62,000 nucleotides of DNA from Acanthaster planci (Eukaryota > Echinodermata > Asteroidea > Valvatida > Acanthasteridae). The position numbers and the translations under genes are program-made. This document shows, one piece after another, positions 25,201-35,100 of this stretch; positions within the stretch are counted from its first letter, which is position 1, and the number at the start of each line of letters is the position of its first letter. The stretch lies in the NCBI RefSeq assembly GCF_001949145.1, contig NW_019091522.1, forward strand, positions 143,048 to 205,047, read 5' to 3'. The notes beneath the pieces were generated by a model, which saw only the letters and a program-made list of their open reading frames with translations, ran no database searches and was not told where the DNA came from.

Positions 25201-28200
25201 AATTCTTTGATCATAATAAATCATATAGGCTTCATGTACCCTCACTGTTTCTGATACATTCTTCGGTCTTATTCAGCCCCACTACCTGTTAACATCTAGG
25301 AACCGTTGTAATGTTGACTTTGTACTATTCACATAGACCTTTCCACTAATAAATGGCACGTGGAGGCAAAAAGCTTGAGCGGCCCACTAAAAACATACAG
25401 AGGCACAAGATTCATCGTCATTCTCTCAGCTTCTGCACTTTTTCCACTTTCGTCTCTCTAAAATTATTATAGCTATTACTTCCTGGATCAAAAAGGTTTT
25501 ACACTGGACTAAATGAAACTGGAAAAAAAACAGTCTTTGGTCCTCCCCGAGCGCGCGAGGTCAAAAGAAATTAACAGGGCTCCTTTCCGACCAAGTCCAG
25601 TTCAATAGATATGTACATGTACTTCAGGGTACTATGCATCAGTAGTACTACGCTGAATCGCAGTCTGAAGGCAGGTTGAATTGCGGGCTAGCTTCAGACG
25701 GGTTAGGTTTGTTTCGCCACGTACGTCGTTGACCGAGAATGGTGGATGGTACCCTAACGTATCGCATATTTTGTTTTATAGCTCACACAGAACAAGAACC
25801 CTACTGATTTCTTTCGCCCTCGTGCGCTTCAAAAGAACGAAATTGTTCAAGTTTTATTTTGCTCTCTAAAAATTCCTCTCTCACTGAAAGTAACCGCGGT
25901 AATAATTAAAGAGGGTTTTCTGAAGACGAACGTGAAAAAGTGCAGAAGCTGAGAGCAAATAACATTAACGCTTTGTGCCCCTGTGCATTTTCAATGGGCC
26001 GCTCAAGGTTTTGGACTCCACATGCCATTAATGCGCATGCACACATAAATTAGAATTAATCAGTGGATTTCTCTATTGATTTAGCTAAAATACATTCAGT
26101 CATGTTCGCGGCAATGCACGGTGCATGCACGAACAAAGTCCTCATTATGTGTTTGCACTTACATACTACGGCCTAAGCCATAGCTGCGCCAAAATTGATA
26201 TCTTAAACTTCGGCACGGCGCTGCGTTTAGAGCTAGTTCGCCTCGGCAAATTGCACTCGGCACCGCAAGCCCCTAATCTTGACAAGGTTTACCGCACTAT
26301 CGGTGTGTTGAGCTGTAGTGGCACGACACCTCTCTATTCGGCGTTTAGAGCAATTGCCGTGCTATAGAGCCTGAAAGTTAAAAGGTAACGCAGCGAGCTT
26401 CCAGAACCCTCGCACAACCCGCCTACAAGGATTTTCCATGGGAATGTCCTGTTACGCTCTATATTTTTTGGAAAAATGGTTTCTAACTGAAGCCGCCCCA
26501 AATGAATTCTCATGTAGGAATTTTATCGTCGTGTTCTTCAAGTAAATGTTGTTGAAAATTCACCTGGAGATAGTATTCCTACAGTCGATGGGTTTTAGCT
26601 TTAGTTGGGCTGACCTGACGTGTTTCTTGTCATCAAGAATAACTTTGTTTCTTTACATTCGTGTCAAATTACACCAAGTTGCACAACAAAACGTAGATTT
26701 CCGGAATTCGAAGTTAGATTTTTGGTTACGATATTTCTCTGTCAGGACAGGCAATTCTGCAGTTTGGTAAACATTTTACAAAGTTTTTTCAGAGGTGATT
26801 CTGACAAGAACGAAAAATAATTGCTAACATTTGTGCACGTTATTTGTTTTATCTAAGGGTTCCGGAAGCGCGCCATCAGCTTGAGGGTTGAACTCTCAGC
26901 TCAAGCTCTAATGCCCTGTACTCTGGTTCCCTGCCCAAAGATTCCTTGGTGACTATTGATAGAAAAAATCTTAGATCAGACATCACCCACGGATATAAAT
27001 AGATATGACGCAAGGGTCAGGGGTCACAGGTTGACAGCCCGGGTGTTTTCGATTTACAGTGGTGCACTCCGTAGGCCTATGTGTGGGCATTTACCAGTCG
27101 TCGCCAGGTCCTGATTCTTCCTAGATTCTCCTCTAGGGAGATTACCGAGGAGTTTCCGTTCAACAGCTAGCCTACCTACCCGGCCGGGAATAACCGAACA
27201 TCAACGGTACCATCCGAACATGCCAAATGAAGACGGGACGACTTCGGAATAATGATTTCAGCAGTTTCCGGAAAACTTGAGGAATTCCTTCAGTCTTGGT
27301 CACGTGGACATTGGGTGATACCGGGCCCTTGATTCGCAAAGTAGTCAGAATCATCCAGTCTGGTATCCAGACTATAATGCCCTGCTATATTTCCACACTC
27401 ATTCTACTTAATTTTAAATTCGCCGCAGCAGTAGCACGGCGTATAGCCTATGGGCCCACAGCTGGACCAAGAGAGGATGCAACGCTCCTAGCAACAGAGG
27501 CTCCTTTGGTATCTGTATGGTAGTAACTGAGCATCACTGGTTCACGAACGACTATGAAACGTAAGCGTTGCAGTCGCATCACTACCAACAAAACTCGGAA
27601 CACTCCCGACCAACAGGACTCTTTTCAACTCTTTTCACGAGGGGGTGTTTCTGCTCGGGGCGGATAGGCCGTATACCTCTTGCGTTAATGTTTGCTCATC
27701 TCAGAGTACAACGCGTTAATTAGTTTTATGACTGGGGGTTAGGAACTACGCATTTTTGAGTATTAAAAGGTTTACGTTATGGATGCGTACGAGACATAAT
27801 TCTGTTAATACACAAGCCATGTGTCAAACGTTTTAGTGTTTAACACAGTATTTAAAAATTTATTACCAATTTTATTACCAAGAGCTTTAAACAACAACAA
27901 TTGACATTTTAATTGACAACTCTAGGGGTGACGCACTCTAGACATCCTAGCCCCCCTACAGTGGCGCTTGGCCCATTAACCCATTCCCCTTTCATGTGTC
28001 TACCCACATTCAGTATTTCTAATAAAGCAAAAAACAGTTCTACTTCTGCTTAGGCCCCTACATGTCTTTCAAAATAGGGCCGGTAAGTCGGATTTTTGGG
28101 TCGATATATTTGTCAGTGTGTGCCGACTGATATTGATTCATTATTGCGAATTTCAGCTTGGATTGTATCCATTTACACTACGAAAGATATAAAATTGCCC

Positions 28201-31200
28201 CAGGGGTTGATGAAAACTTGTCTTGATGATTGTTACAAACTACGTTTACCGTCGATAACACCCAAGCATAATGGAGAATTCAGGTAATGCTCACCACTAC
28301 GCAAGCTACTCTCTGAAGAGTGAAAATGTTACTCTTAAATAGAGTGAGCCCTTCATAAATCCATTCCAAGAGAGTGAACACTACCCTTACAAGAGTGAAA
28401 ATTACTCTAAAATAGGAGCCACCTAATGGACAACTCTTTTTCGAGTTGTTCTTTATTAGGACAACTCTATTTTTTCGAGCTCTGCGTCTTGACGTGTCCT
28501 TTTTGTTTCCTTTTTTTCCTTATAAGGGACAACTCTTTTCCGAGTTGTCCTTTACGTGGGTCCTTTGAGGAGCAGAAAGTTCACCCTGTTGGAGTGACTT
28601 TTACCCTTTTTAGAGTAGGTTTCGTTCTTTTTGAGTGGATTTATGAGGGACTCAGTTTTTTGAGAGTGAGTGCACGGTGCACTGGTGAGGCGGGCAGTGA
28701 ACCTCGTGTTGCAGCAAGAAATTTTGTGGCAAACACCATAGCTTAAATGGAGGTATCCCTGCATGGTACAACCTCAAAATGAATCCATGCATACAGAAAA
28801 TACACACTCAAAAGCGATTAAGATTGGTGAATCAAATTGTAGAAATCCTCTATTGACACGTTTCGACCTGCGACTACAGAGCAGCGAACGTGTAGTGTAA
28901 GATGGCTGACTGGTTTGCAGGATCTGACAGAGACTGAGAGGTGGGATCCTGTACAAAACTGTTTCATTATTTTTACGTACGTGTTTTCATCACTGCGACA
29001 GCGAAGGAAACTCATATAAAAGAGCGGAAGCGTCTTCTCGAAAAGGAAAAATTAATGTAAATAGACAAACAATTAAGAATGCTGAGATTGTTAACAGGTA
29101 TTTGTGAAGACAGGAAAGACAACTTCTTTTTTCAAACTTGCCGATAAAAGTTTAATGTCACGCCGCACGAATAGGATTGGTTGGGAAACCGGAAGCAGAA
29201 CTTTTTTTGCCTAGAAAATGCAGATTTGACACAAAATGTTGTCTATTCCAGGAGTGCTTCCGATCCTATTCGGAGAATACTATTCTTGTCCTTGTGATCG
29301 ACACTACAGAATTATTTTCCCACCAACGGTCTCCATACCGATTTATATTTAGAACCCAACGTATCACTGTTTCTTGTACTCACATTTTGAAAGTGAAGAA
29401 CGATGCACCTACAGTTGGACTGACGTTTTTGCTAAAGATTTTTCCAACGTACCTCACTACGAGGCTCGTTTTCCCTACACCTGTGTGAGAACAATAAAAT
29501 GACTTTATTATTGCCTTTGAAATTTCGACAAGTGCTCTTCGAGTTTTCAAAACTAGAAGCAATCTGGAAGACAGACAAAGGTCCCTACATGAATAAAAAA
29601 GGTGTCCATTTTGACTCTCGGTTCGGCATGGTTTGATTTGGCTAAAGTCTGTTTGATTCATGTTTTCCTAAGGGTTTTGCCCCCCCCCAAAAAAAAACAC
29701 AGACCGGCCACTTTCCCGTGTTGCTTTGAATAGGTTTGTTCGGTCAGTAAATACAATGTGCCTATAACGTTCCAGAAAGTATGCATGCGCATTATCAGTA
29801 CATACCGCCATGCAAAACAGTCGGCCTCGACTCATTTGCTTCATGCACAACGCTATAGAGGTTTTTCAGTCACGTGATTTCTGACAGTCAACGTTCAATA
29901 TACACAGATAATTCGAAAATGCACACGCCACTGCAGACTGGAACGCTTCTTGAACTGCCTTTGCCGGTCAAGTGATGCCACGTGAAAAACCTCTATACAA
30001 CAATTTTCTTATAACAATGTTGCTCACGATGATAGGCCTATATCCTGAAACAAACATTCAATTTGTTTGCTTTTTCACACGCAGAAGCAAGCGCCACATG
30101 ACACAAAAATACTGGCACATGTTTGTAGCAGTGTGCTCTGACATGCTTTGAATGAGTGCGTTTGTGGACGAAAATGAATTTGATGGGAAAAACCACACGC
30201 AAACAATATCTTTTGCAAGCGGTAAGAAACAAACTGGGAATTTTTCATTTTTAAGCCTTGATAAAGCTTTACTTCTCTGATTTGGATTGAGTTTGACAAG
30301 CTCTGCAAAATTATAAATTGGCAGCAAAGACTAAACAGACAATTTAAAGGTGCCCTGTGTCATGAACTGATTGTAGGTGAACTGATGGATAAGCACTGGG
30401 GCGATACCTTTGAAGTGGAAAACTAGGGTGCATAGGCCTAATATGTGTCAATGTAGCTATTTTTGTTTGTCCTATTATATGCTTATCACTAATATCTTTC
30501 CTAAAATAGAACTGTCCGGCAACAAATATGATACAGGTGTAAAAGTTCGATATGTGGCATCTTAATAGCTATATTTAGACTTCTATCTTTTAAACTCTAA
30601 ATAGATGTCACGAGTTTAGGAGTCATTATTCATCGTATTTTATGTCATGCCGTTACAACATAACACAGTTTTTGAAAAGATTCTTTCACGATTGGTTTGT
30701 CAAAATGTGACGAACAAGAGATAACAATAATTTTTATGTAGTTATGACATGTTGCACTGAAAGTTTGCGTTGATTTACTTTTGCCGATAGTCACCTTAAA
30801 AGGAACACGGTATGATATTTCTGTCAGCATTTTTAGCAGAGTTTCAAAATGCTCCAACAGATGTTTCTCAGCAGGATACGAAAAAACCCAAACTTTGAGC
30901 ACAGTGTTGACTAAGTGCGATGAATGACTATTAGGTGAACTTTGGCATCGATGTTCCTTTGCGGGTTTATTTATTCGACGTGACATGTATGACATAAGTC
31001 TGAATAGGCCTAATATGAGATGTTTCTATACTATTTTTCTCAGTAAAATTTACCCAGAGCCAAACCTTTGGTATAATGGTTTTATTTGAGATATAATCTG
31101 CACCAGAGAAAGTTCGTATTTTGGAAAGTGATGTTTATTACCTTGGAAATATGCGTTGTTGCATTGAATTAAACACTGGTCGGTGTTTAATTAACACTAA

Positions 31201-32194
31201 GTTGTAGTGGAGTAATGGTGTCAAAGGGTGGTTTTCAGGTTAAGTTATCAAGGTGGCAGAGAGAAAATTTAGTTTTACTTTATTTTTTAAATTCCAAACA
31301 AGAAACCATATTTTTCTTATAGCAAAAGAGACCATGATACATATATGTCCCAACTCTGAACATCCCGTTACATCACCAAATAAATATCGAAAATGGTTGC
31401 TTTGTAGAGCCAGAAAGAGGCCCCTTCGTTCATTATGACATGTTCCAAATGACTCAAATTGATGCTTGCAACTCTGGTGGTGCAAGAGTCAACAAAGACC
31501 AAACTGATACAACCTTTGACCGACTAACCAATGGAACAATAATCGCTTAACATAGAAACGCAACACTTTATCAATCCAAAAATCAGTTTACCAGTAATCC
31601 CATGTTTGCAAAATGTTTGTCGGTTGATCACCTCGGAATCATTTTGGAAATAAAATGGGACAAAATATGTAGAAGCTTACTAAAGGAAAATGCACAGATT
31701 TGTCAACCAATTTTACAAGTACTTAAGTGAGTAGCCTCAATAAAATATTAATTTCGTAAGGTGACAACTAAAGAATCTATTCCATGCTGCCTAAACATAC
31801 GAAGGATTTCACTGGTCTTTTTCACAGGATACAGCGCAGCCTTTTGTGTGGCCACCATGCTGTTAACGGCTGGTTGATTTTTCCCGTAGCCCGTAGTATC
31901 TCCAGAACGACTCGTGGTTGAGAAATGGTTGTCTCTCATACTTGCCCATAGTTGGTTAGAATGAAGTACTGCACGGTCGATATCAAACGGCAATAATTAA
32001 ACTTCAGGCCAGAAAATTAAGATCTAACTCAGGCCGAACTGTAGAAAATACGTAATAAATCTTTCTGTACAATGCATCAGCTCTGCAGCCATTTTGTTTC
32101 AGTCATTAGGGCCTAGGGCCACCTTACCTTCTTTGCCAAGGATGACAACCTTGGCTTCCAGTGCCTTCATGCGGGGATTTAGGGCTGCAGCCAT
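18994..32194 (-). CDS. Rab-family small GTPase, complete, six coding exons
   Basis: Exons 32194-32128, 29480-29384, 23378-23215, 22668-22639, 20274-20149 and 19214-18994 join with agreeing phases (1,2,1,1,1) into 234 residues. Rab proteins are GTP switches that direct vesicle traffic from the cytosolic face of membranes. Visible motifs are G1 GKEGVGKT (20-27), switch I Thr45, G3 WDTAGQE (67-73) with the catalytic-position Gln72, G4 NKCD (126-129) and G5 ETSA (154-157). The C-terminus is GKCC, a double-cysteine geranylgeranylation site. The switch region and APMYYR place it near the Rab5/Rab21/Rab22 endocytic group. I could not assign a named subfamily, and Rab24-like or invertebrate-specific Rab groups are alternatives. 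The hypervariable tail is long and very acidic (about 211-228). Length is typical. Introns total more than 12 kb and are full of mobile elements. Confidence 0.92.
19255..19417. mobile_element. 163-bp foldback MITE
   Basis: The arms 19256-19325 and 19347-19416 are complementary over about 70 bp with scattered mismatches, beginning GGGCGATTCACAATA. The loop is about 20 bases. It lies in Rab intron 5, 41 bp from the exon 6 acceptor. No clear target duplication was found. Confidence 0.8.
19842..20075. mobile_element. Short inverted-repeat element, copy B, with internal palindrome
   Basis: The termini match copy A at 9192-9584 (ATAAACkyATAGACyACCA). Inside, 19861-19921 and about 19930-19991 form a second inverted pair with the shared core AATTACTGGTCC and GTGTAGGTCAG. 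It is in Rab intron 5, 73 bp from the exon 5 donor side. Either it is one compound element or one foldback inserted in another. Confidence 0.65.
20149..20274 (-). CDS. Rab exon 5 (G4 and G5)
   Basis: This exon is 126 nt, from the acceptor GTTGTTCCCAG to the donor GAAG|GTAAGC, phase 1 at both ends. It contains GNKCDL (guanine specificity) and FETSAL. The strand, helix and strand order matches the Rab fold. Confidence 0.92.
20877..21291. mobile_element. 415-bp element with AAGGGGC...TAAAGTACGT termini
   Basis: The left end at 20877-20902 and the inverted right end at 21266-21291 share AAGGGGC, a CC, TAAAGTACGT and CGC. The interior is G-rich and A+T mixed, with no transposase. Similar GGGGCTGTCCATAAAGTACGT ends are familiar from DNA transposons of many animals; ISL2EU-type is my recollection, not a check. 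It lies in Rab intron 4. Confidence 0.65.
22639..22668 (-). CDS. Rab exon 4, a 30-nt microexon
   Basis: This 30-nt exon (encoding [10 protein letters not shown] with split end codons) lies between the acceptor TTTATTACAG and the strong donor GG|GTAAGA, phase 1 at both ends. Without it the reading frame still holds, but the protein lacks the ten residues that Rab proteins have between the WV.E helix and the VxxxGNK strand. This makes it a genuine but easily missed exon. Confidence 0.88.
23215..23378 (-). CDS. Rab exon 3 (G3 and switch II)
   Basis: The acceptor TTGAAAACAG ends at 23379. The first base completes Met55, then 53 codons follow, with WDTAGQERF and APMYYR, to the donor GAAG|GTCAGA in phase 1. 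A mobile element begins only 27 bp upstream of this acceptor. Confidence 0.92.
23406..24614. mobile_element. TIR element with 8-bp target duplication and GC-rich tandem array; spans the assembly gap
   Basis: The ends are perfect inverted copies (23406-23428 and 24592-24614) starting ATGGAATTCCATATCTGCCG. They are flanked by the identical 8-mer AATGATGT (23398-23405 and 24615-24622). Just inside lie GC-rich repeats of about 14 bp (core CGTCGCCCGTCGCG) in opposite orientations on the two sides (23428-23568; 24432-24518 and 24576-24597). An 8-bp duplication is what hAT-type and some other cut-and-paste transposases leave. No transposase is visible, but 597 bp are unsequenced. It sits in Rab intron 2. 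Confidence 0.88.
23569..24165. other. Assembly gap (597 N)
   Basis: A continuous run of N sits inside the tandem array of the 23406-24614 element. The apparent long ORFs across it are artefacts. The true length of the gap is unknown. Confidence 1.
25352..26029. mobile_element. Long foldback element, about 680 bp
   Basis: The arms 25352-25470 and 25910-26029 are inverted copies with shared blocks CTTGAGCGGCCCA and CTCAGCTTCTGCACTTTTTC. Weaker inverted similarity continues inward (25550-25605 against 25770-25835). Three bases, TAA, flank both ends (left before ATGGCA, right after TGCCAT), which could be a PIF/Harbinger-style duplication but is short enough to be chance. It lies in Rab intron 2. 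Confidence 0.75.
27461..27620. repeat. Dispersed repeat, copy 1
   Basis: About 160 bp resemble 38682-38828. The shared landmarks are GCTGGACC, AGCAACrGAGGCTCC, CACGAACGACTATGAAA and CTACCAACAAAA. It lies in Rab intron 2. No ends or coding sequence are recognisable. Confidence 0.75.
28290..28689. mobile_element. 400-bp foldback element rich in GAGTGA/ACTCTT
   Basis: The left half (28290-28420) and right half (28565-28689) are imperfect inverted copies; the clearest pair is CTTCATAAATCCA against TGGATTTATGAGGGA. The middle holds repeated mini-palindromes GGACAACTC...GAGTTGTCC (28427-28555). It lies in Rab intron 2. Confidence 0.65.
29384..29480 (-). CDS. Rab exon 2 (rest of P-loop, switch I)
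   Basis: The acceptor is TTCTCACACAG; the leftover G makes Gly23, and VGKTSLV completes the P-loop. The exon carries the SPTVGASFF switch I region and ends AAAAT|GTGAGT in phase 2. The P-loop GxxxxGKT is split by intron 1. Confidence 0.92.
29856..29995. mobile_element. 140-bp MITE flanked by TA
   Basis: The inverted ends begin TAGAGGTTTTTCA (29856-29868 and 29983-29995), with CACGTG just inside both ends. TA dinucleotides flank it at 29854-29855 and 29996-29997, as expected for Tc1/mariner-type insertion. It lies in Rab intron 1. Confidence 0.65.
32128..32194 (-). CDS. Rab exon 1 (start codon, first part of P-loop)
   Basis: The exon runs from the ATG at 32194 through KVVILGKE to the donor GAAG|GTAAGG, phase 1. 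It encodes residues 1-22. A second in-frame ATG lies eight codons later, so Met9 is an alternative start. Intron 1 is 2647 bp. Confidence 0.88.
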
Positions 32195-35100
32195 TATGCC
32201 AACACACTGAAGCAGACGACAGCAACTAATTTGAGTCCTTCAAACCAAGACCAGTAAACAAATCTCCCCAGTCACTTGGGAGAAACTGGGTTTTGCACTG
32301 AGTCAGTTTACCACGGCTGGTTTGGTAATCTCCGTGAAAAGAACCAAGTAGGTATAACCTCCGGTGCTCCCTTGAAAGTTAAATATTTAAAAGCCCATCA
32401 GGATTCCATTTGTTTCAAAAAGCACATTGGATAACTCACATGCACACGAAGTTTCTGACCCAAATATTGAGTGGGTGGCAGTAGACAACCAGCCATTTAC
32501 CAACAATGCGTAGACATCACCGCTATCAAAATGCAACCCAACCAGTCTTTGCCGTTGGCCAGGTACAAAGGTCATTACCAACACCAGGCTTTACGTGAGC
32601 TGTCACAGATAGGTATACATAATTGTAAATATTTCAACAAAACCTTCGAGACATCCCAAAAATTACAACAGAACTTTGGGGATTTTTGAGAGCGAAAATC
32701 ACACAGTCACATGAATTTGTGCATTACTGCAACTGAAGTGTTTATCATGAACATGGGATAGTGAAACACCCCAAAAACAAATCATCCTGGACAAGAAATC
32801 TGCTGAAGCTTTAAATGGTTGGGATTTTATTTTTTAACATTTTTATTTATGGACCATAGTCTACATTGGCGCATGGATACATGTACACTTAACCTTCTGA
32901 TATACACTTCTGCCGCATCCCAGCAACCTCAATGTGTAGTGTTCGGGCCTAAGTTAAACAGTTCTTTCCACGTCAATTGCCGACTTACTAAGTCCCAACT
33001 GGAATCACGCACTGATCAAAGCACTCGGAAGAGAGTTTTTGGAGATAGGGGGTTATTTGGGAATTTGATACATAAGTTACAAGGTATTTTCAACAAGTTT
33101 GCACTGGCCATTAACGCAATCGAAATTTAAACCTTCAAAAACATTGTTCTATGACATGAACGGATTGCTGCTGTTTATTCCAAAACTAGGGGGCCATCTT
33201 GACATTGAGTGAGGTGCATTCTCCTCGGAGAAGTGGTGAAAACAAAAGTGTAATTAATGTTGGATTTCAAAAGTAGTTAACCCATGGAGCAATAAAACCC
33301 GAATATCTGCATGCTAGGACTACTGTACTGCAAAATTGTGCGCACAGAGCTGCCTGGGCATGATGTATGGACACTGAAGGTATCATGATTTAGAAATTCT
33401 TTTGTCAACACTTGGCACATGCTCTGTGATTTGTAGGAAGAAGGCCATTCTCCAACTTGTTTTGAAGCGCACAAAACACCAAGGAGCCTTGGTAATGACT
33501 ACACATTCAAGAAACTCGTGTCCTATGCAATATCCACACGGATCATGGAGCGAGGAAACTGTCCAATCCCATTGAAGTATCAACAAACGAGACCCCACAG
33601 GACGCTGTGTGTATTCCTGACAGTATGCACTGTACATCTCTGTAAGACATCCGAATTACAGAACCCAGATCTTCGCAGGCGGGCCCTTCACACCTTGCGA
33701 GCGAGACGTTTGTACAACGTACAGGTGACAACCTGCGGCCGAGACAATGCCGGTCAGCAAGGCGTCAGTAGTCGGGCGGTGAATAGGCTACCGGTGTTTT
33801 CGTCAAAAGTAGAGATGACAACACGACTCCGCTTACTTTCAGGAGAGGTGTCAAACTGACAGATGTACGTTGCTACAATACACGATAACAAACCTCCCGA
33901 TTTTGTAGACATGGTCAAGCTTTGCCATCACACCTTGTTTCTTGTCACTCCGTCATGGCTCGCCTCTGTCGGCTGAAGTAACAAACGCAGTAGCTACATG
34001 GAGAAAGAAAACAATTCCTCGTTTTAACACAGTCATTTAGCTCTTCTCTCGTACACACCTTATCAAACGAATAGAGTTTTTATGCACATGTTATTTGTTC
34101 TTTTACTCAGAAAAAATGTTACATCCTCCTTTGCAACCAATCTAAACCTTCGTCAAAAAATAATAAAAAGACATAACATTTGTAATGTAATTTCCGAAGC
34201 TTCCCGAGTGGACACTCTACTAATTTAGCTCCATGCTAAGATAACTTGCGCGGGGGCTAGTGTTAACTGTTAACCAGCTAACCAAACCAATAAACCACTC
34301 GAAATTTGCGATAACCTGTGTCTGGAGCAGACTTCAAGAGCATTTAGGTCTGTTGTCAACCCAACTGGGCAATAGGCGAAGAGCGAGACATGGTCATAGT
34401 GGATCCAGGAATGTTTCGAGGAGGGGGATCAGGACGGAGATTTTTAATGTACCATTTTTAGGACAAAGGAAATGACAATGAAACAGTACATGACATATAT
34501 TAATAACACTTAGCCTGTGCTCATCCAAAGAATGTGCAGGAAGCTATCTTGTGTTTAAATTTACTTTAGCATTTTTTAATATTATTTCTTTCCCATTTTG
34601 TTACCTTTTTGTCTGAGCGCAGGGGACCCCGCCCCCGATCCGCGTCTGATGGGTCTAGCTTTGGACGCAGCAGGGAGGCGAAGTTTTTTTACACACATAC
34701 TACGGAAATCCGACTTGAATAAAGGCTATGATCGTAGGTCTGGAGGATTGTTTTATTAAAGGGAAGTAAAGCCCACATTTCAACAACGGACGTCATATAA
34801 AAGAAAATCTGGACTTTCAATTCCTTATTACCCTCTGAAGCCAGCAATGGCAATTATATTGTGCTGAATACAAAGGCGATAGTTGGTTGGCTTACTAACT
34901 ACTGACGCCGTGAACGACTTGGGCAAGGAAGCCTTTGTATTACCTTTGTATTTGGCACGGTACAGACTACAGTGGCCATCGGTGGCTTCAGTGACCTCTG
35001 TGCACTGATTAGGGGCATAACAGGTCCAGATTTTTCTTATATAAAGTCCGTGATTCCAACAGGGGAAACGCCCACGGGGCATGAATACTAGTCTCCTCTC

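Noticed and set aside
29177-29488. 103-codon plus-strand ORF
   Set aside because: It is the antisense shadow of Rab exon 2 and its flanks.
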